DNA from: Pacificoceanicola sp048553275
Lineage (GTDB): Bacteria; Pseudomonadota; Alphaproteobacteria; Rhodobacterales; Rhodobacteraceae
Reading direction: 5' to 3'
Assembly: GCF_048553275.1 (NCBI RefSeq)
Contig: NZ_JBLZMW010000015.1
Span: 77,539-141,538, forward strand
Length of the DNA stretch: 64,000 nt
The position numbers were made by a program, and so were the translations under genes. Positions 8,447 through 17,062 of the stretch are shown one piece after another. Position 1 is the first letter of the stretch. The number at the start of each line of letters is the position of its first letter. The notes under the pieces were generated by a model that saw nothing but the letters and a program-made list of their open reading frames with translations, was not told where the DNA came from and made no database searches.

Positions 8447-9322
8447 ATGCCCTTTGTGTTTGCAACCTTCAACACCGAATGGCTTTTCGACGATGAAGAC
8501 CCCTTGAAACGCTGGGGTTTGCGTTTGCCGCCGGGCGGGATCAACGAAAAGATCGAGCGCATCGCGCAGGCTATCATCGCGATGGGTCCGACCCCGGGAC
8601 GCGGGCCCGATATCATCGCCCTGCAGGAGGTCGAAGGGCCGGTGACGCTTGACCCGTTGCTGGCGAGGCTGCAGGCGCTCGGCTCGCCGCTGAAGCACGC
8701 CTACTGTTCGGAAACGCTTGATCCGTTCACCGGACAGAACGTGGCGGTGCTGAGCGCGACGCCGGTGTCCATTCGGCCTGTTACGCGCCTTGACCAAACC
8801 GCTGTGCCCTATATCGACGCGCGCGAGCGGGAGATGATGGGTTCTTTGGGCAAGTTCCTGCGGGTCGATATCGAGGTCGATGACACCGTCCTGACGATCT
8901 TCAATTGTCATCTGAAATCGCGCCGGGGCGGCACAGAAGAAACCCGCCGTCTGCGCGATGTGCAGGCCAAGATCATGCGCGATCTGTCGCGCCCGCGCGT
9001 CGAGCAGGGCAGCCTGCGCAGCCCCTCCTTTACCCTCATTGCCGGCGATATGAATGACGAACCCCGCACCCGCCCCATCGACATCATGGCAGGCAAGCTG
9101 GACACCAGTTACAACCTGATCTCCGCCACGGCCGAGCTGCCGATTGAGGAGCAATACACCTATATCTACGATGGCAAGAAACAGCAGCTGGATCACATTC
9201 TGCTGTCGAAATTCACCCATGACCGAATGCAGAGCGCCGGATTTACCCGTGTGCCCGAAACGACCTCGGATCATGACGCGATCTGGTGCGCAATGGATCT
9301 GACCCTGCCGCCCCCCGCGTGA
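8447..9322 (+). CDS. endonuclease/exonuclease/phosphatase (EEP) family protein
   Basis: Metal-dependent phosphodiesterase or nuclease-like enzyme of 291 residues. The EEP motifs are in order: FATFNTEWLF (Asn ligand), DIIALQEVEG (catalytic Glu ligand), FNCHLKSRRGG (His), IAGDMNDEP (GDxN catalytic pair) and TSDHDAIWC (terminal Asp-His). No signal peptide is seen, so it is probably cytoplasmic. GAGAGGAA precedes the ATG. Substrate (DNA, lipid or sugar phosphate) cannot be told from sequence. It ends convergent to the lytic transglycosylase gene. Confidence 0.85.
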   Translation: MPFVFATFNTEWLFDDEDPLKRWGLRLPPGGINEKIERIAQAIIAMGPTPGRGPDIIALQEVEGPVTLDPLLARLQALGSPLKHAYCSETLDPFTGQNVAVLSATPVSIRPVTRLDQTAVPYIDAREREMMGSLGKFLRVDIEVDDTVLTIFNCHLKSRRGGTEETRRLRDVQAKIMRDLSRPRVEQGSLRSPSFTLIAGDMNDEPRTRPIDIMAGKLDTSYNLISATAELPIEEQYTYIYDGKKQQLDHILLSKFTHDRMQSAGFTRVPETTSDHDAIWCAMDLTLPPPA

Positions 9323-9330
9323 CAGATCAA

Positions 9331-9359
9331 AGGGGATTGACCGGAAGGTGTAATCCCCT
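9331..9359. terminator. hairpin between convergent genes
   Basis: AGGGGATT and AATCCCCT form an 8-bp stem with a 13-base loop between the convergent stops at 9322 and 9376. There is no clear T-run on either side, so it is only a possible bidirectional terminator. Confidence 0.4.
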
Positions 9360-9375
9360 CCGGGGGCGGCCAGGC

Positions 9376-9981
9376 TTAGCTGCCCCAGATTTTCTTGACG
9401 TAGTTTTTCGTCTCACGGTAGGGCGGTATGCCGCCATGTTTCTTTACCGCGCCGGGACCCGCGTTATAGGCGGCGAGCGCAAGGCGCCAGCTCTTGAAGG
9501 TCTCGAACTGCATCTTGAGATAGCGCGCGCCACCCTCAAGGTTCTGCTGCGGGTCATGCGGATTGACGCCCAACACACGCGCGGTGCCCGGCATCAGCTG
9601 GGCAAGGCCGATGGCGCCCTTGTGTGATTTGGCAGAGGCGTTGAAGCGCGATTCCTGATTGACCAGCCGCAGGAACAGATCCTCTGGCACACCATGTTTG
9701 CGCGCAGCGGCGCGGGCCATATCAACGAATGCACCGCGATAGCTGCCCCGATAGCTCGGCAGCGTTCCGTCGAGCGCGCCGTATTTGGTTGGGGTGATGA
9801 CACTGGCCGGTTTGAGACGAACGGAGTTGTTGTACTGTTGGGATGCCCGGCTATCGAGAACGCGAGTCTGATTGGAAAACAGGCGGGCCCGGCCCTGCGT
9901 CGATACCTGTTCGGCCACCACGACCGTTGACGTGCATAGTAATGCCGCCCCGATCACAAGGCTCAAGATCCCCCGAAACAT
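9376..9981 (-). CDS. lytic transglycosylase, SLT domain
   Basis: Exported peptidoglycan-cleaving enzyme of 201 residues. Residues 1-24 form a signal peptide (SLVIGAALLCTSTVVVAEQ). The SLT domain covers about residues 85-195: catalytic glutamate in VNQESRFN, then GAIGLAQLMPGTA, NLEGGARYLK and LALAAYNAGPGAV, the full set of family 1 motifs. The middle region (30-80) is low in recognisable sequence. It is a small stand-alone enzyme without LysM or SPOR domains. Confidence 0.92.
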   Translation of the reverse strand: MFRGILSLVIGAALLCTSTVVVAEQVSTQGRARLFSNQTRVLDSRASQQYNNSVRLKPASVITPTKYGALDGTLPSYRGSYRGAFVDMARAAARKHGVPEDLFLRLVNQESRFNASAKSHKGAIGLAQLMPGTARVLGVNPHDPQQNLEGGARYLKMQFETFKSWRLALAAYNAGPGAVKKHGGIPPYRETKNYVKKIWGS

Positions 9982-10123
9982 CGCACCGTCCCAATTCCAA
10001 GCACAAAATCGCCTGCACTATACCCAATCCTTCAGATTTGGCCAGCCGCCCCTTTATGCCCCGGCACGGGGTGGTATACCGTGCGGCAATTATCTGCCGA
10101 CAAGATTCGAAGGGGAACGACGC

Positions 10124-10648
10124 ATGGCCGGTTCAGTGAATAAGGTGATCCTGGTGGGCAACCTGGGGCGTGACCCTGAGGTGCGCAGCTTTCAGAACGG
10201 CGGAAAGGTCTGCAACCTGCGGATCGCGACCTCCGAGAACTGGAAGGATCGCAACACCGGCGAGCGCCGTGAACGGACGGAATGGCATTCGGTTGCCATC
10301 TTCAACGAAAACCTCGCCCGCCTGGCCGAGCAATACCTGCGCAAGGGGTCCAAGGTGTATGTCGAGGGCAAACTCGAAACCCGCAAATGGCAGGATCAGA
10401 ACGGTCAAGACCGGTATTCGACCGAGGTCGTGCTGCGCCCCTATGCCGGTGAGCTGACCTTCCTTGACAGCCCGGGCGGCGCCGGTGGTGGTGGCGGCGG
10501 CGCCGGTGGCAGCTTTGGCGGCGGTGGCGGCGGCGGATATGATGACCGTGGCGGCTATGATGAGGGCGGATACGGCGGTGGCTCCAGCTCCGGTTCCGGG
10601 CCGTCGCGCGCCCCGGCCCGCGATATCGACGACGAAATTCCGTTCTGA
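10124..10648 (+). CDS. ssb: single-stranded DNA-binding protein
   Basis: Binds and protects single-stranded DNA in replication, repair and recombination. 174 residues: OB fold at about 1-112 (SVNKVILVGNLGRDPEVRSF, ERRERTEWHSVAIFNE, GSKVYVEGKLETRKW), a very glycine-rich linker at about 115-160, and the acidic tip DIDDEIPF that recruits partner proteins. ATG 10124 is preceded by AAGGGGAACGAC. A rho-independent terminator follows 23 bases after the stop. I found no SOS (GTTC-N7-GTTC) box upstream. Confidence 0.96.
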   Translation: MAGSVNKVILVGNLGRDPEVRSFQNGGKVCNLRIATSENWKDRNTGERRERTEWHSVAIFNENLARLAEQYLRKGSKVYVEGKLETRKWQDQNGQDRYSTEVVLRPYAGELTFLDSPGGAGGGGGGAGGSFGGGGGGGYDDRGGYDEGGYGGGSSSGSGPSRAPARDIDDEIPF

Positions 10649-10671
10649 GCCGAGGTGCTCTGAGAAAAGAC

Positions 10672-10700
10672 AAGAGCGGCGCATCGTTTGCGCCGCTCTT
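10672..10700 (+). terminator. rho-independent terminator of ssb
   Basis: Perfect 11-bp stem AAGAGCGGCGC / GCGCCGCTCTT with a 7-base loop, starting 23 bases after the ssb stop, followed by CTTAT. Confidence 0.85.
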
Positions 10701-10882
10701 CTTATAGGGGTGTACACTTATCCTGACACCACCCTGACCCATCTCCCGAACGGTTTTTTTGCGTTTCAACAGTCTGTTAACCACGAAAAAACCGGTCGAA
10801 TTCTGGCAAAATGATGGCAACGCTGCTAAAAATAGAGCGCTTTTGAAACTTCGGACCATTCCACGTTAGCGCGAGAGGCCTC

Positions 10883-11746
10883 ATGACCCTGATAAAGACC
10901 ACGCTCTTCTCTGTCCTTGCCACAGCTGCCCTTTTTCCCGTTGCGGCCTCCGCAGCCACACTGACCGTATCCACCTCCGTGGACGTGACCCAGCGGATCA
11001 GCTACGATAAGGACGGCGATCCGAATTATGCGGATCCGTTTTCCGGCGAATATGTTTTTTGGGACGAGTACATCCGTATCCTGACCGAAGAGGCCAACGT
11101 TTGGGACGCGTCACAGATTCCCACCGCGCCACCCGCTGCTAACCCCTATGACATCGAAAGCACCGGAACGATCGGATTCAACTTCACCTTCGATCCCGCG
11201 ACGCTCAATACAGCCGCCCTGGAAACCGGCGCATTCGATCCGGACACCGGCGCCAATCCGACCGTCGTGGGCGCCACGGGAACGGTGAACGCCACGATCA
11301 CCAACGCGCAAGGCACAAGCACGGAAGTCGTGCCCGGCCCGATGCCGATCTACGCAAGCAACAACTTCGCGACAGGGGATGCGAGTATCGGAACCATCGA
11401 CGCGATCTTCGTCATGATGTTAAACTCGACGCGTCCGGACGGATCTACAGAAGTCGGCTTCTTTGCGGCCGGGTTCGACGATAATTACTTTGAAAGCCTG
11501 ACCGGCGGGACTTCGTTCAGCTGGGAGGACGCGAACCTGTCCTATCTCGAAGTGCGCAACTCGATCCATTCCTTTGACGGCGATCCGCTCTATGACGAAG
11601 AGGTTCGTGGATTCGGTAACGGCTACAGCGTGACGACAGGCGGCGCAGGCGGCGGTCTGTCCCCCGTACCGGTTCCGGCGGCCCTGCCGTTGCTGCTCGC
11701 GGGTCTTGGTGGTCTGGCCATGGTGCGTCGTCGCCGGAAGGGGTGA
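10883..11746 (+). CDS. secreted VPLPA-CTERM sorting-domain protein
   Basis: Exported protein of 287 residues with unknown function. It has an N-terminal signal peptide (VLATAALFPVAASAA, about residues 1-24). The C-terminus is the tripartite VPLPA/PEP-CTERM signal: SPVPVPAALPLLLAGLGG then a hydrophobic helix and MVRRRRKG. Such tails are recognised by an exosortase, which processes and anchors or releases the protein at the cell surface. The central region is rich in Thr, Asn and Asp, beta-like, with no domain I recognise. The gene stands alone between two terminators. Confidence 0.85.
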   Translation: MTLIKTTLFSVLATAALFPVAASAATLTVSTSVDVTQRISYDKDGDPNYADPFSGEYVFWDEYIRILTEEANVWDASQIPTAPPAANPYDIESTGTIGFNFTFDPATLNTAALETGAFDPDTGANPTVVGATGTVNATITNAQGTSTEVVPGPMPIYASNNFATGDASIGTIDAIFVMMLNSTRPDGSTEVGFFAAGFDDNYFESLTGGTSFSWEDANLSYLEVRNSIHSFDGDPLYDEEVRGFGNGYSVTTGGAGGGLSPVPVPAALPLLLAGLGGLAMVRRRRKG

Positions 11747-11768
11747 TTACGGCCCGCAAGCATGATCC

Positions 11769-11796
11769 AAAGGGCGCCTTTCGGGGCGCCCTTTTT
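11769..11796 (+). terminator. rho-independent terminator of VPLPA-CTERM gene
   Basis: Perfect 10-bp stem AAAGGGCGCC / GGCGCCCTTT with a 6-base loop TTTCGG and continuing T-run (TTTTT), 22 bases after the stop at 11746. It may also act on the convergent aroB transcript. Confidence 0.88.
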
Positions 11797-11821
11797 CGAT
11801 GTCTGCGCAGGGGACTTCGGC

Positions 11822-12937
11822 TCAGCCGCAGGCGGCACGCTGCTCCGAGAGCAAACCAAGCACCGCCTCGCGCGGCACATCGGACGTGACAAAGCTTTGC
11901 CCGATGCCACGGGCAAGGATGAAGCGAAGCTGACCGTCGATGACCTTCTTGTCCTGCCCCATCAGGTCGAGCAAGGTCTCCGCGTCTGGAAGATCGCCGG
12001 AAATGTCCTTCAGGTCGCGCTTCATGCCCATCGTCGCAAGATGCGCACGCACCCTGCTCGGGTCTTCCTGCGAACACAGGCCAAGCCGGGCCGAAAGCTC
12101 GAAGGCAAGCGCGCAGCCGATCGCCACGCCCTCGCCGTGCAACAGCCGGTCGGAATAGCCCGTCGCCGCCTCCAGCGCATGACAGAACGTATGCCCCAGG
12201 TTCAGCAGCGCGCGGTCGCCCTGCTCTGTCTCGTCGCGCAGGACGATCTCGGCCTTCATCTCCACCGAGCGTTTCACCGCGTAAGTGCGCGCCGCCACAT
12301 CGCCCGCCGCCGCGGCAGGGCCGTTTTCTTCAAGCCAGTCGAAAAAATCAGCATCGCCCAGAAGGCCGTATTTCGCCACCTCGCCATAGCCAGCAAGAAA
12401 ATCGCGGCCGGTCAGCGTCCCCAGCACGCCGACATCCGCCAGAACCAGCGCCGGCTGGTGAAAGGCTCCGATCAGGTTCTTGCCCTGCGGTGCGTTGATC
12501 CCGGTCTTGCCGCCCACGGAGCTGTCGACCTGCGCCAGCAGCGAGGTCGGAACCTGCACGAAGCGCACCCCGCGCCGCAGCACCGCCGCCGCGAACCCCA
12601 CCAGATCGCCGATCACACCGCCCCCGAGAGCAACAACCACATCGCGCCGCTCGACCTTCTGCTCCAGAAGCCATTCGACCGTGCGGGTGAATTGTGGCCA
12701 GCCCTTCGTCGACTCGCCCGCGGGCAGCACCAGCGACACTGACGCGATCCCCGTCGCGGCCAGCGCGTCCTCCAGCGATTTGAGATGCAGCGCTGCGACG
12801 TTTTCATCGCTGACGATGGCCACACGTTTGCGGTGCAGCAGCGGTGCGATCTCCTGTCCGGCCCGGGCAAGCAGCCCCTCGCCAATGCGCACCTGATAGG
12901 CCCGGCCCGGCAGTGGAACGTCAACGATTTGGGTCAT
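11822..12937 (-). CDS. aroB: 3-dehydroquinate synthase
   Basis: Second step of the shikimate pathway, DAHP to 3-dehydroquinate, NAD- and metal-dependent, cytoplasmic. The 371-residue protein shows the family motifs GESTKGWPQ, ALGGGVIGDLVGFAAAVLRR, VPTSLLAQVDSSVGGKTGIN and LNLGHTFCHALE (metal-binding His), plus HGEGVAIG. Length is typical. The ATG overlaps the aroK stop by 4 bases, giving the common aroK-aroB order. Confidence 0.96.
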   Translation of the reverse strand: MTQIVDVPLPGRAYQVRIGEGLLARAGQEIAPLLHRKRVAIVSDENVAALHLKSLEDALAATGIASVSLVLPAGESTKGWPQFTRTVEWLLEQKVERRDVVVALGGGVIGDLVGFAAAVLRRGVRFVQVPTSLLAQVDSSVGGKTGINAPQGKNLIGAFHQPALVLADVGVLGTLTGRDFLAGYGEVAKYGLLGDADFFDWLEENGPAAAAGDVAARTYAVKRSVEMKAEIVLRDETEQGDRALLNLGHTFCHALEAATGYSDRLLHGEGVAIGCALAFELSARLGLCSQEDPSRVRAHLATMGMKRDLKDISGDLPDAETLLDLMGQDKKVIDGQLRFILARGIGQSFVTSDVPREAVLGLLSEQRAACG

Positions 12938-13506
12938 GTCTGGCTCTCCAATACATCGGGGCGCGTCTCAAGCAAGGTTTCCCGCACGATCCGGGCCATC
13001 GCCTCCAATGAGCGCTGCGCCTCGGACATCACGATCACATCGGCCAGCCCATAGGTTGGAACACGCTTGTCATAAAGCGCCTTCAACGTGCCTTTCGGGT
13101 CCGGCGAGCGCAGCAGCGGGCGCGTGTCCTTGTGGCGCACCCGCTCCCACAGCACATCCAGATCGGCATTGAGCCAGACCGAAACGCCCTTCTTGCTGAT
13201 CATTGTGCGGTTGTCCGCGCTCATGAACGCGCCGCCGCCGGTGGACAGAACGCAAGGCGTCGCATCCAGCAAGCGGTCGATGACCTGGGTTTCCTTGCGG
13301 CGGAAAAACGGCTCGCCGTCGCGTTCGAAAATCTCGGCGATGCTCATGTTGGCGGCCTGTTCGATCTCGTGATCGGAATCGCGGAATGGCACGCGCAACT
13401 GGCCAGCGAGAGTCCGCCCGACGGCGGTCTTGCCTGCGCCCATCATACCGACCAGCACAACCGTCTTGTGCAGGATCAGCCGCTTTGCCCGTGTCCCCTC
13501 GGCCAT
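12934..13506 (-). CDS. aroK: shikimate kinase
   Basis: Phosphorylates shikimate at the 3-hydroxyl with ATP. The 190-residue protein has the P-loop GMMGAGKTAVG at about residues 20-30, the shikimate-binding DSDHEIE, the FRRKE segment and LSTGGGAFM, all typical. ATG 13506 (MAEGTRAKRL) gives a normal N-terminus; a longer in-frame start exists at 13554 without a better ribosome binding site. It overlaps aroB by 4 bases. Confidence 0.93.
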   Translation of the reverse strand: MAEGTRAKRLILHKTVVLVGMMGAGKTAVGRTLAGQLRVPFRDSDHEIEQAANMSIAEIFERDGEPFFRRKETQVIDRLLDATPCVLSTGGGAFMSADNRTMISKKGVSVWLNADLDVLWERVRHKDTRPLLRSPDPKGTLKALYDKRVPTYGLADVIVMSEAQRSLEAMARIVRETLLETRPDVLESQT

Positions 13507-13603
13507 CTTACGCCCATTCGTTTCTTCGTTGCGTGAATGACGTGAACGCGACAAAAAGGCTAGGTATAAACTTTAAAAAACACCGAGGCAGGGAGAACCG
13601 CGC

Positions 13604-13753
13604 ATGGGGCGCATACTGAAATATCTGTTCTATCTTCTTGTTCTTGGGGCAATAGTGCTGATCGGCTATGCTTATCTGGGACCGTTCTTCGGAGCGGATT
13701 TCAGCCCGCCCCAAACCGAGATTCGCCTGCCAGTCGAGCTTGATGCCAAATAG
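13604..13753 (+). CDS. small single-span membrane protein
   Basis: 49-residue protein MGRILKYLFYLLVLGAIVLI... with one transmembrane helix at about residues 6-26 and a short proline/acid-containing C-terminal part ending PVELDAK. AGGGAGAACCGC gives a strong ribosome binding site just before the ATG. The stop lies 19 bases before the next start on the same strand, so it seems to be the first gene of a unit with the secreted protein and xerD, divergent from aroK. Function unknown. Confidence 0.75.
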   Translation: MGRILKYLFYLLVLGAIVLIGYAYLGPFFGADFSPPQTEIRLPVELDAK

Positions 13754-13772
13754 AACCAACAGAAATCGCGCC

Positions 13773-15248
13773 ATGAAACGTTTGCTCGCGGGATTGTGCA
13801 GTGCCGGTCTTGCCTGGCCCGGCGGTGCGCTGCTGGCGCAAAGCGACCCCGTGGCTAATAGTGCGACGGCCCCGATCGTCTCGGAGACGCCGCTGGACAA
13901 TCCCGGGAGCGGCGGTGCCGGCCTGTTGTCATCGCGCGTCACCGGCCTGCCCGGCACGCTCTGGATCGGCTCTGATCCCATGCGGCTGCGCGAATTGATC
14001 ACCGCCGCGCGCCCGGCGGTGCCCGCCCTGCGCGAGCTTTTGCACACGCTGATGCTTGCCGAGGCGGATCCGCCCGCGTCCGGCGCGGCGGGCATTGCGC
14101 ATCTCGGGGCGCGGCTCGATTGGCTGATCCGGCTTGGCGCCGTGGAAGAGGCGCAGGCCCTGATCGAAATCGCCGGGCACGATACGCCCGAGCTGTTCTC
14201 GCGCTGGGCGGATCTCAACCTGTTGCTTGGTCAGACAAACGCGCCCTGCGCCGCCTTGCGCAGCACGCCCGGCCTGAGCAACGACATCGCCTTGCGGATC
14301 TTTTGCACCGCGCGCAGCGGCGATTGGCAGCGGGCAACGCTGCTGCTTGGCTCGGCGCGCACGCTCGGCGATCTTCCCGCGCGCGATGTGGATCTGTTGG
14401 AGCGGTTTCTCGACGACGCGCTCGCCGAGGAGCGCCCGGCACTGATCCCGCCGGTGCGCCCGACGCCGCTGGAGTTCCGGCTGTTCGAAGCCATGGGCGA
14501 GCCTTTGCCGACCGCGCCGCTGCCGTTGGCGTTTTCGGTGCTCGATCTGGGCGGCGACAACGGCTGGCGCGCGCAGATCGAGGCCGCCGAGCGGCTGGCC
14601 CGTGTCGGCGCGCTGCCTGCCAACCAATTGCTTGGCCTCTACACCCTGCGCGAACCGGCCGCGTCCGGCGGGGTCTGGGACCGGATCGATGCGCTGCAAG
14701 ACTTCGAGAAGGCGCTGAACCGCGGGGCGCCGGATGCGGTCTCGCTGGCCCTGCCCAAGGTCTGGTCACAAATGGCCAGCGCCGGGTTGCTTGTGCCCTT
14801 CGCGGATCTGTTTGCCGAACGGCTTGTCGGTCTTGGACTGAGCGGCCGGGCAAGCCGTATGGCGCTGCGCAGCGTCTTCCTTTCGCCCGGTTACGAGGCT
14901 CTGAGCAGCCGGATCGGCGATGAAGGTCCTGAGGTCCGGTTCCTGACAGCCATCGCGCGCGGGCAGATGCCGCCCGACGCCGGGGTGGTCGCGCTGCCGC
15001 ATTCGGCAGCCGTGGCGGCCGGGTTCTCCGGGGCGCAGATTCCGGCGGTTCTGCACGAGCAACTGGCGCAGGGGCGGCTTGGCGAAGTCATCCTGCGCGC
15101 CGTGGCCCTGTTCAACTCAGGTGCCGATGGCAATGCTGCGGATCTGACCGATGCGCTGGTTACGCTGCGCGGGATCGGGCTGGAGGATGTGGCACGCCGG
15201 GCCGCCCTGCAACTGATGATCCTCGATGCCGAGCGGGCGCGGCGATGA
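13773..15248 (+). CDS. secreted helical protein of unknown function upstream of xerD
   Basis: 491-residue protein with a signal peptide (MKRLLAGLCSAGLAWPGGAL, cleavage likely after LLAQ). The mature part is rich in Ala/Leu with repeated helix pairs (for example LGARLDWLIRLGAVEEAQAL and AAERLARVGALPANQLLGLY), like TPR/SEL1-type solenoids, but I see no exact repeat motif. The stop overlaps the xerD ATG (ATGA at 15245-15248), so it is translationally coupled to the recombinase gene. I do not recognise the family; the reading frame and coupling support a real gene. Confidence 0.75.
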   Translation: MKRLLAGLCSAGLAWPGGALLAQSDPVANSATAPIVSETPLDNPGSGGAGLLSSRVTGLPGTLWIGSDPMRLRELITAARPAVPALRELLHTLMLAEADPPASGAAGIAHLGARLDWLIRLGAVEEAQALIEIAGHDTPELFSRWADLNLLLGQTNAPCAALRSTPGLSNDIALRIFCTARSGDWQRATLLLGSARTLGDLPARDVDLLERFLDDALAEERPALIPPVRPTPLEFRLFEAMGEPLPTAPLPLAFSVLDLGGDNGWRAQIEAAERLARVGALPANQLLGLYTLREPAASGGVWDRIDALQDFEKALNRGAPDAVSLALPKVWSQMASAGLLVPFADLFAERLVGLGLSGRASRMALRSVFLSPGYEALSSRIGDEGPEVRFLTAIARGQMPPDAGVVALPHSAAVAAGFSGAQIPAVLHEQLAQGRLGEVILRAVALFNSGADGNAADLTDALVTLRGIGLEDVARRAALQLMILDAERARR

Positions 15249-16171
15249 GCGCCCGATTCTGGATCGCGAATTTTCTCGAAGCCATGGCGGCGGAGCGCGG
15301 CGCGGCGGGCAATACACTGGCCGCCTACGAGCGCGACCTGAGCCACGCCGAAACGTGGCTCGGGGATCGCGACCTGGATTTTACCACGGCGGAAAAGCGC
15401 CACGTCGAGGACTACCTTGTCTATTGCGATCGACAGGGGCTGTCCCGCGCGACACGGGCGCGTCGGCTCTCGGCGATCAAACAGCTCTATCGCTTTGCTT
15501 TTGAAGAAGGCCTGCGCAGCGACAATCCGGCGATCCAGATCTCCGGACCGGGGCGCGACAAGCGGCTGCCCAAGACTCTGACCATCGAAGAGGTCGACCG
15601 GCTGTTGATCGCCGCCACGGAGCAAGGGCGCACGACCGCTGACAACCTGCGCAACGGCTGCCTGATGCAGGTGCTCTATGCCACGGGTATGCGGGTGAGC
15701 GAGTTGGTCTCGCTGCCACTGAGTTCCGCGCGCGGCGATCCGCGCATGTTGCTGATCCGAGGCAAAGGCGGCAAGGAGCGCATGGTGCCGCTCTCTCCGC
15801 CCGCGCGGGAGGCGCTGGCAGACTGGCTGGCGGCGCGCGATGCGGAAGAGGACATCAAACGGGTCAAAGGCAAACCGGCCTCCGCTTTCCTGTTTCCCTC
15901 ACGCGGCAAGGCGGGACATCTAACGCGCCACGGGTTCTATATGCTGATCAAGGAGATCGCGGTGCGCGCCGGTGTCATGCCGGACAAGGTCTCGCCGCAC
16001 ACGCTGCGCCACGCCTTTGCCACGCACCTTCTGCAGAACGGGGCCGACCTGCGCTCGATCCAGACGTTGCTTGGCCATGCGGATGTGGCGACGACCGAGA
16101 TTTACACCCATGTGCTCGAAGAGCGCCTGCGCGCGCTGGTTCTGGATCATCACCCCCTGGCCAGGGACTGA
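15245..16171 (+). CDS. xerD: tyrosine recombinase XerD
   Basis: Site-specific recombinase that with XerC resolves chromosome dimers at dif. 308 residues: N-terminal core-binding SAM-like domain (about 1-95), catalytic domain with Arg150 (ATGMRVSEL), Lys near 172-174, His252-x-x-Arg255 (PHTLRHAFATHLL), His278 (LLGHADVATTEIY) and nucleophile Tyr287. All six catalytic positions are present. The start overlaps the upstream secreted-protein gene by 4 bases. Its 3' end overlaps a convergent gene by 22 bases. XerC would be expected elsewhere. Confidence 0.92.
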   Translation: MSARFWIANFLEAMAAERGAAGNTLAAYERDLSHAETWLGDRDLDFTTAEKRHVEDYLVYCDRQGLSRATRARRLSAIKQLYRFAFEEGLRSDNPAIQISGPGRDKRLPKTLTIEEVDRLLIAATEQGRTTADNLRNGCLMQVLYATGMRVSELVSLPLSSARGDPRMLLIRGKGGKERMVPLSPPAREALADWLAARDAEEDIKRVKGKPASAFLFPSRGKAGHLTRHGFYMLIKEIAVRAGVMPDKVSPHTLRHAFATHLLQNGADLRSIQTLLGHADVATTEIYTHVLEERLRALVLDHHPLARD

Positions 16172-16992
16172 CGCCGCAGCCCGGCCGGCAGGATGTCTTC
16201 CGACGGCCACCAGCCGCTGCGCAGGGCGTAATGATAGCCTTGCGTCAAACCGGCCTGTTCCATCGCCTGTGCAGCGGCCTCGAAATCATAGCTCAGCGCG
16301 CAAATCTCTGCCTGCCCGTCGCCGTGCAGGATGGCATAGCGTGTCAGCGGCGCGCCGTCGTTGGGCGGCAGGCCGATGACCCCGGCATTGACCCAAAGCC
16401 CATTCTGCACCGGGGTCATGAAGGGCATGCCGCTGTGGCCGGCAAGAACAACCTTTGGCCCGCGCGGCGATGATGCTGGGGCGAGGCCAGCGATCTGCGC
16501 CTCCAGACCCTCGGCGGAAGTGTCCGGCCAGACAAAGCGGTTGACCGCATCGCTGCCACCATGCAGGACCCACACAGGGCCACGCGTCTTGTCTTCGAAA
16601 CACAGCACATCTGGCAAAGCGGCCATCCAGGCCCGCGCTGCCGCACCGACCCGCGCATTGGCATGGGCATACCAGCCCGCCGCAAGACGATCGCAGACCG
16701 AGCCAGCCTCGAATCCGCAACCGCAATCCAGCGCCCCTTCCGCCAGTTGCCGTTCGACATTGCCCGCAATCACATGACAGCCCCAGTCCCGGATCTCGTC
16801 GATGGTCGCTTCGGGATCGGCACAGTAGCCGACAACATCGCCAGTACAGATACAGCGTTCCGGCGGAATGCCGCGCGCTTCGGCGACGGCACGTATGGCC
16901 TGCGTCGCCTGAAGATTGGAGTACGGCCCCCCGAATACCAGCACCGGACCGGCCGAAGACAGGACTTTGCGGCGGGTGGATGTGACCAACAT
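16150..16992 (-). CDS. metallophosphoesterase-family protein with degenerate metal site
   Basis: 280-residue calcineurin-like fold protein. Recognisable landmarks: VFGGPYSNLQA at residues 19-29 where active family members have a D-x-H-G-N motif, then CTGDVVGYCAD (Asp52), AGNVERQL (Asn78), VLHGGSD (His144) and LAGHSGMPF (His186), where the final His of the usual GHTH is Gly188. Two first-site ligands and the last His are therefore absent. It also has a cysteine cluster (residues 90, 92, 100). Either the enzyme uses an altered site or it is a non-catalytic relative. Convergent with xerD. Confidence 0.7.
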   Translation of the reverse strand: MLVTSTRRKVLSSAGPVLVFGGPYSNLQATQAIRAVAEARGIPPERCICTGDVVGYCADPEATIDEIRDWGCHVIAGNVERQLAEGALDCGCGFEAGSVCDRLAAGWYAHANARVGAAARAWMAALPDVLCFEDKTRGPVWVLHGGSDAVNRFVWPDTSAEGLEAQIAGLAPASSPRGPKVVLAGHSGMPFMTPVQNGLWVNAGVIGLPPNDGAPLTRYAILHGDGQAEICALSYDFEAAAQAMEQAGLTQGYHYALRSGWWPSEDILPAGLRRQSLARG

Positions 16993-17062
16993 GTTCCAAG
17001 CCCTTGAATGCAGAGAGCCCGGCCCCCATAACCCCTTTAATCAATAAAGGAACGCCCGCCAC

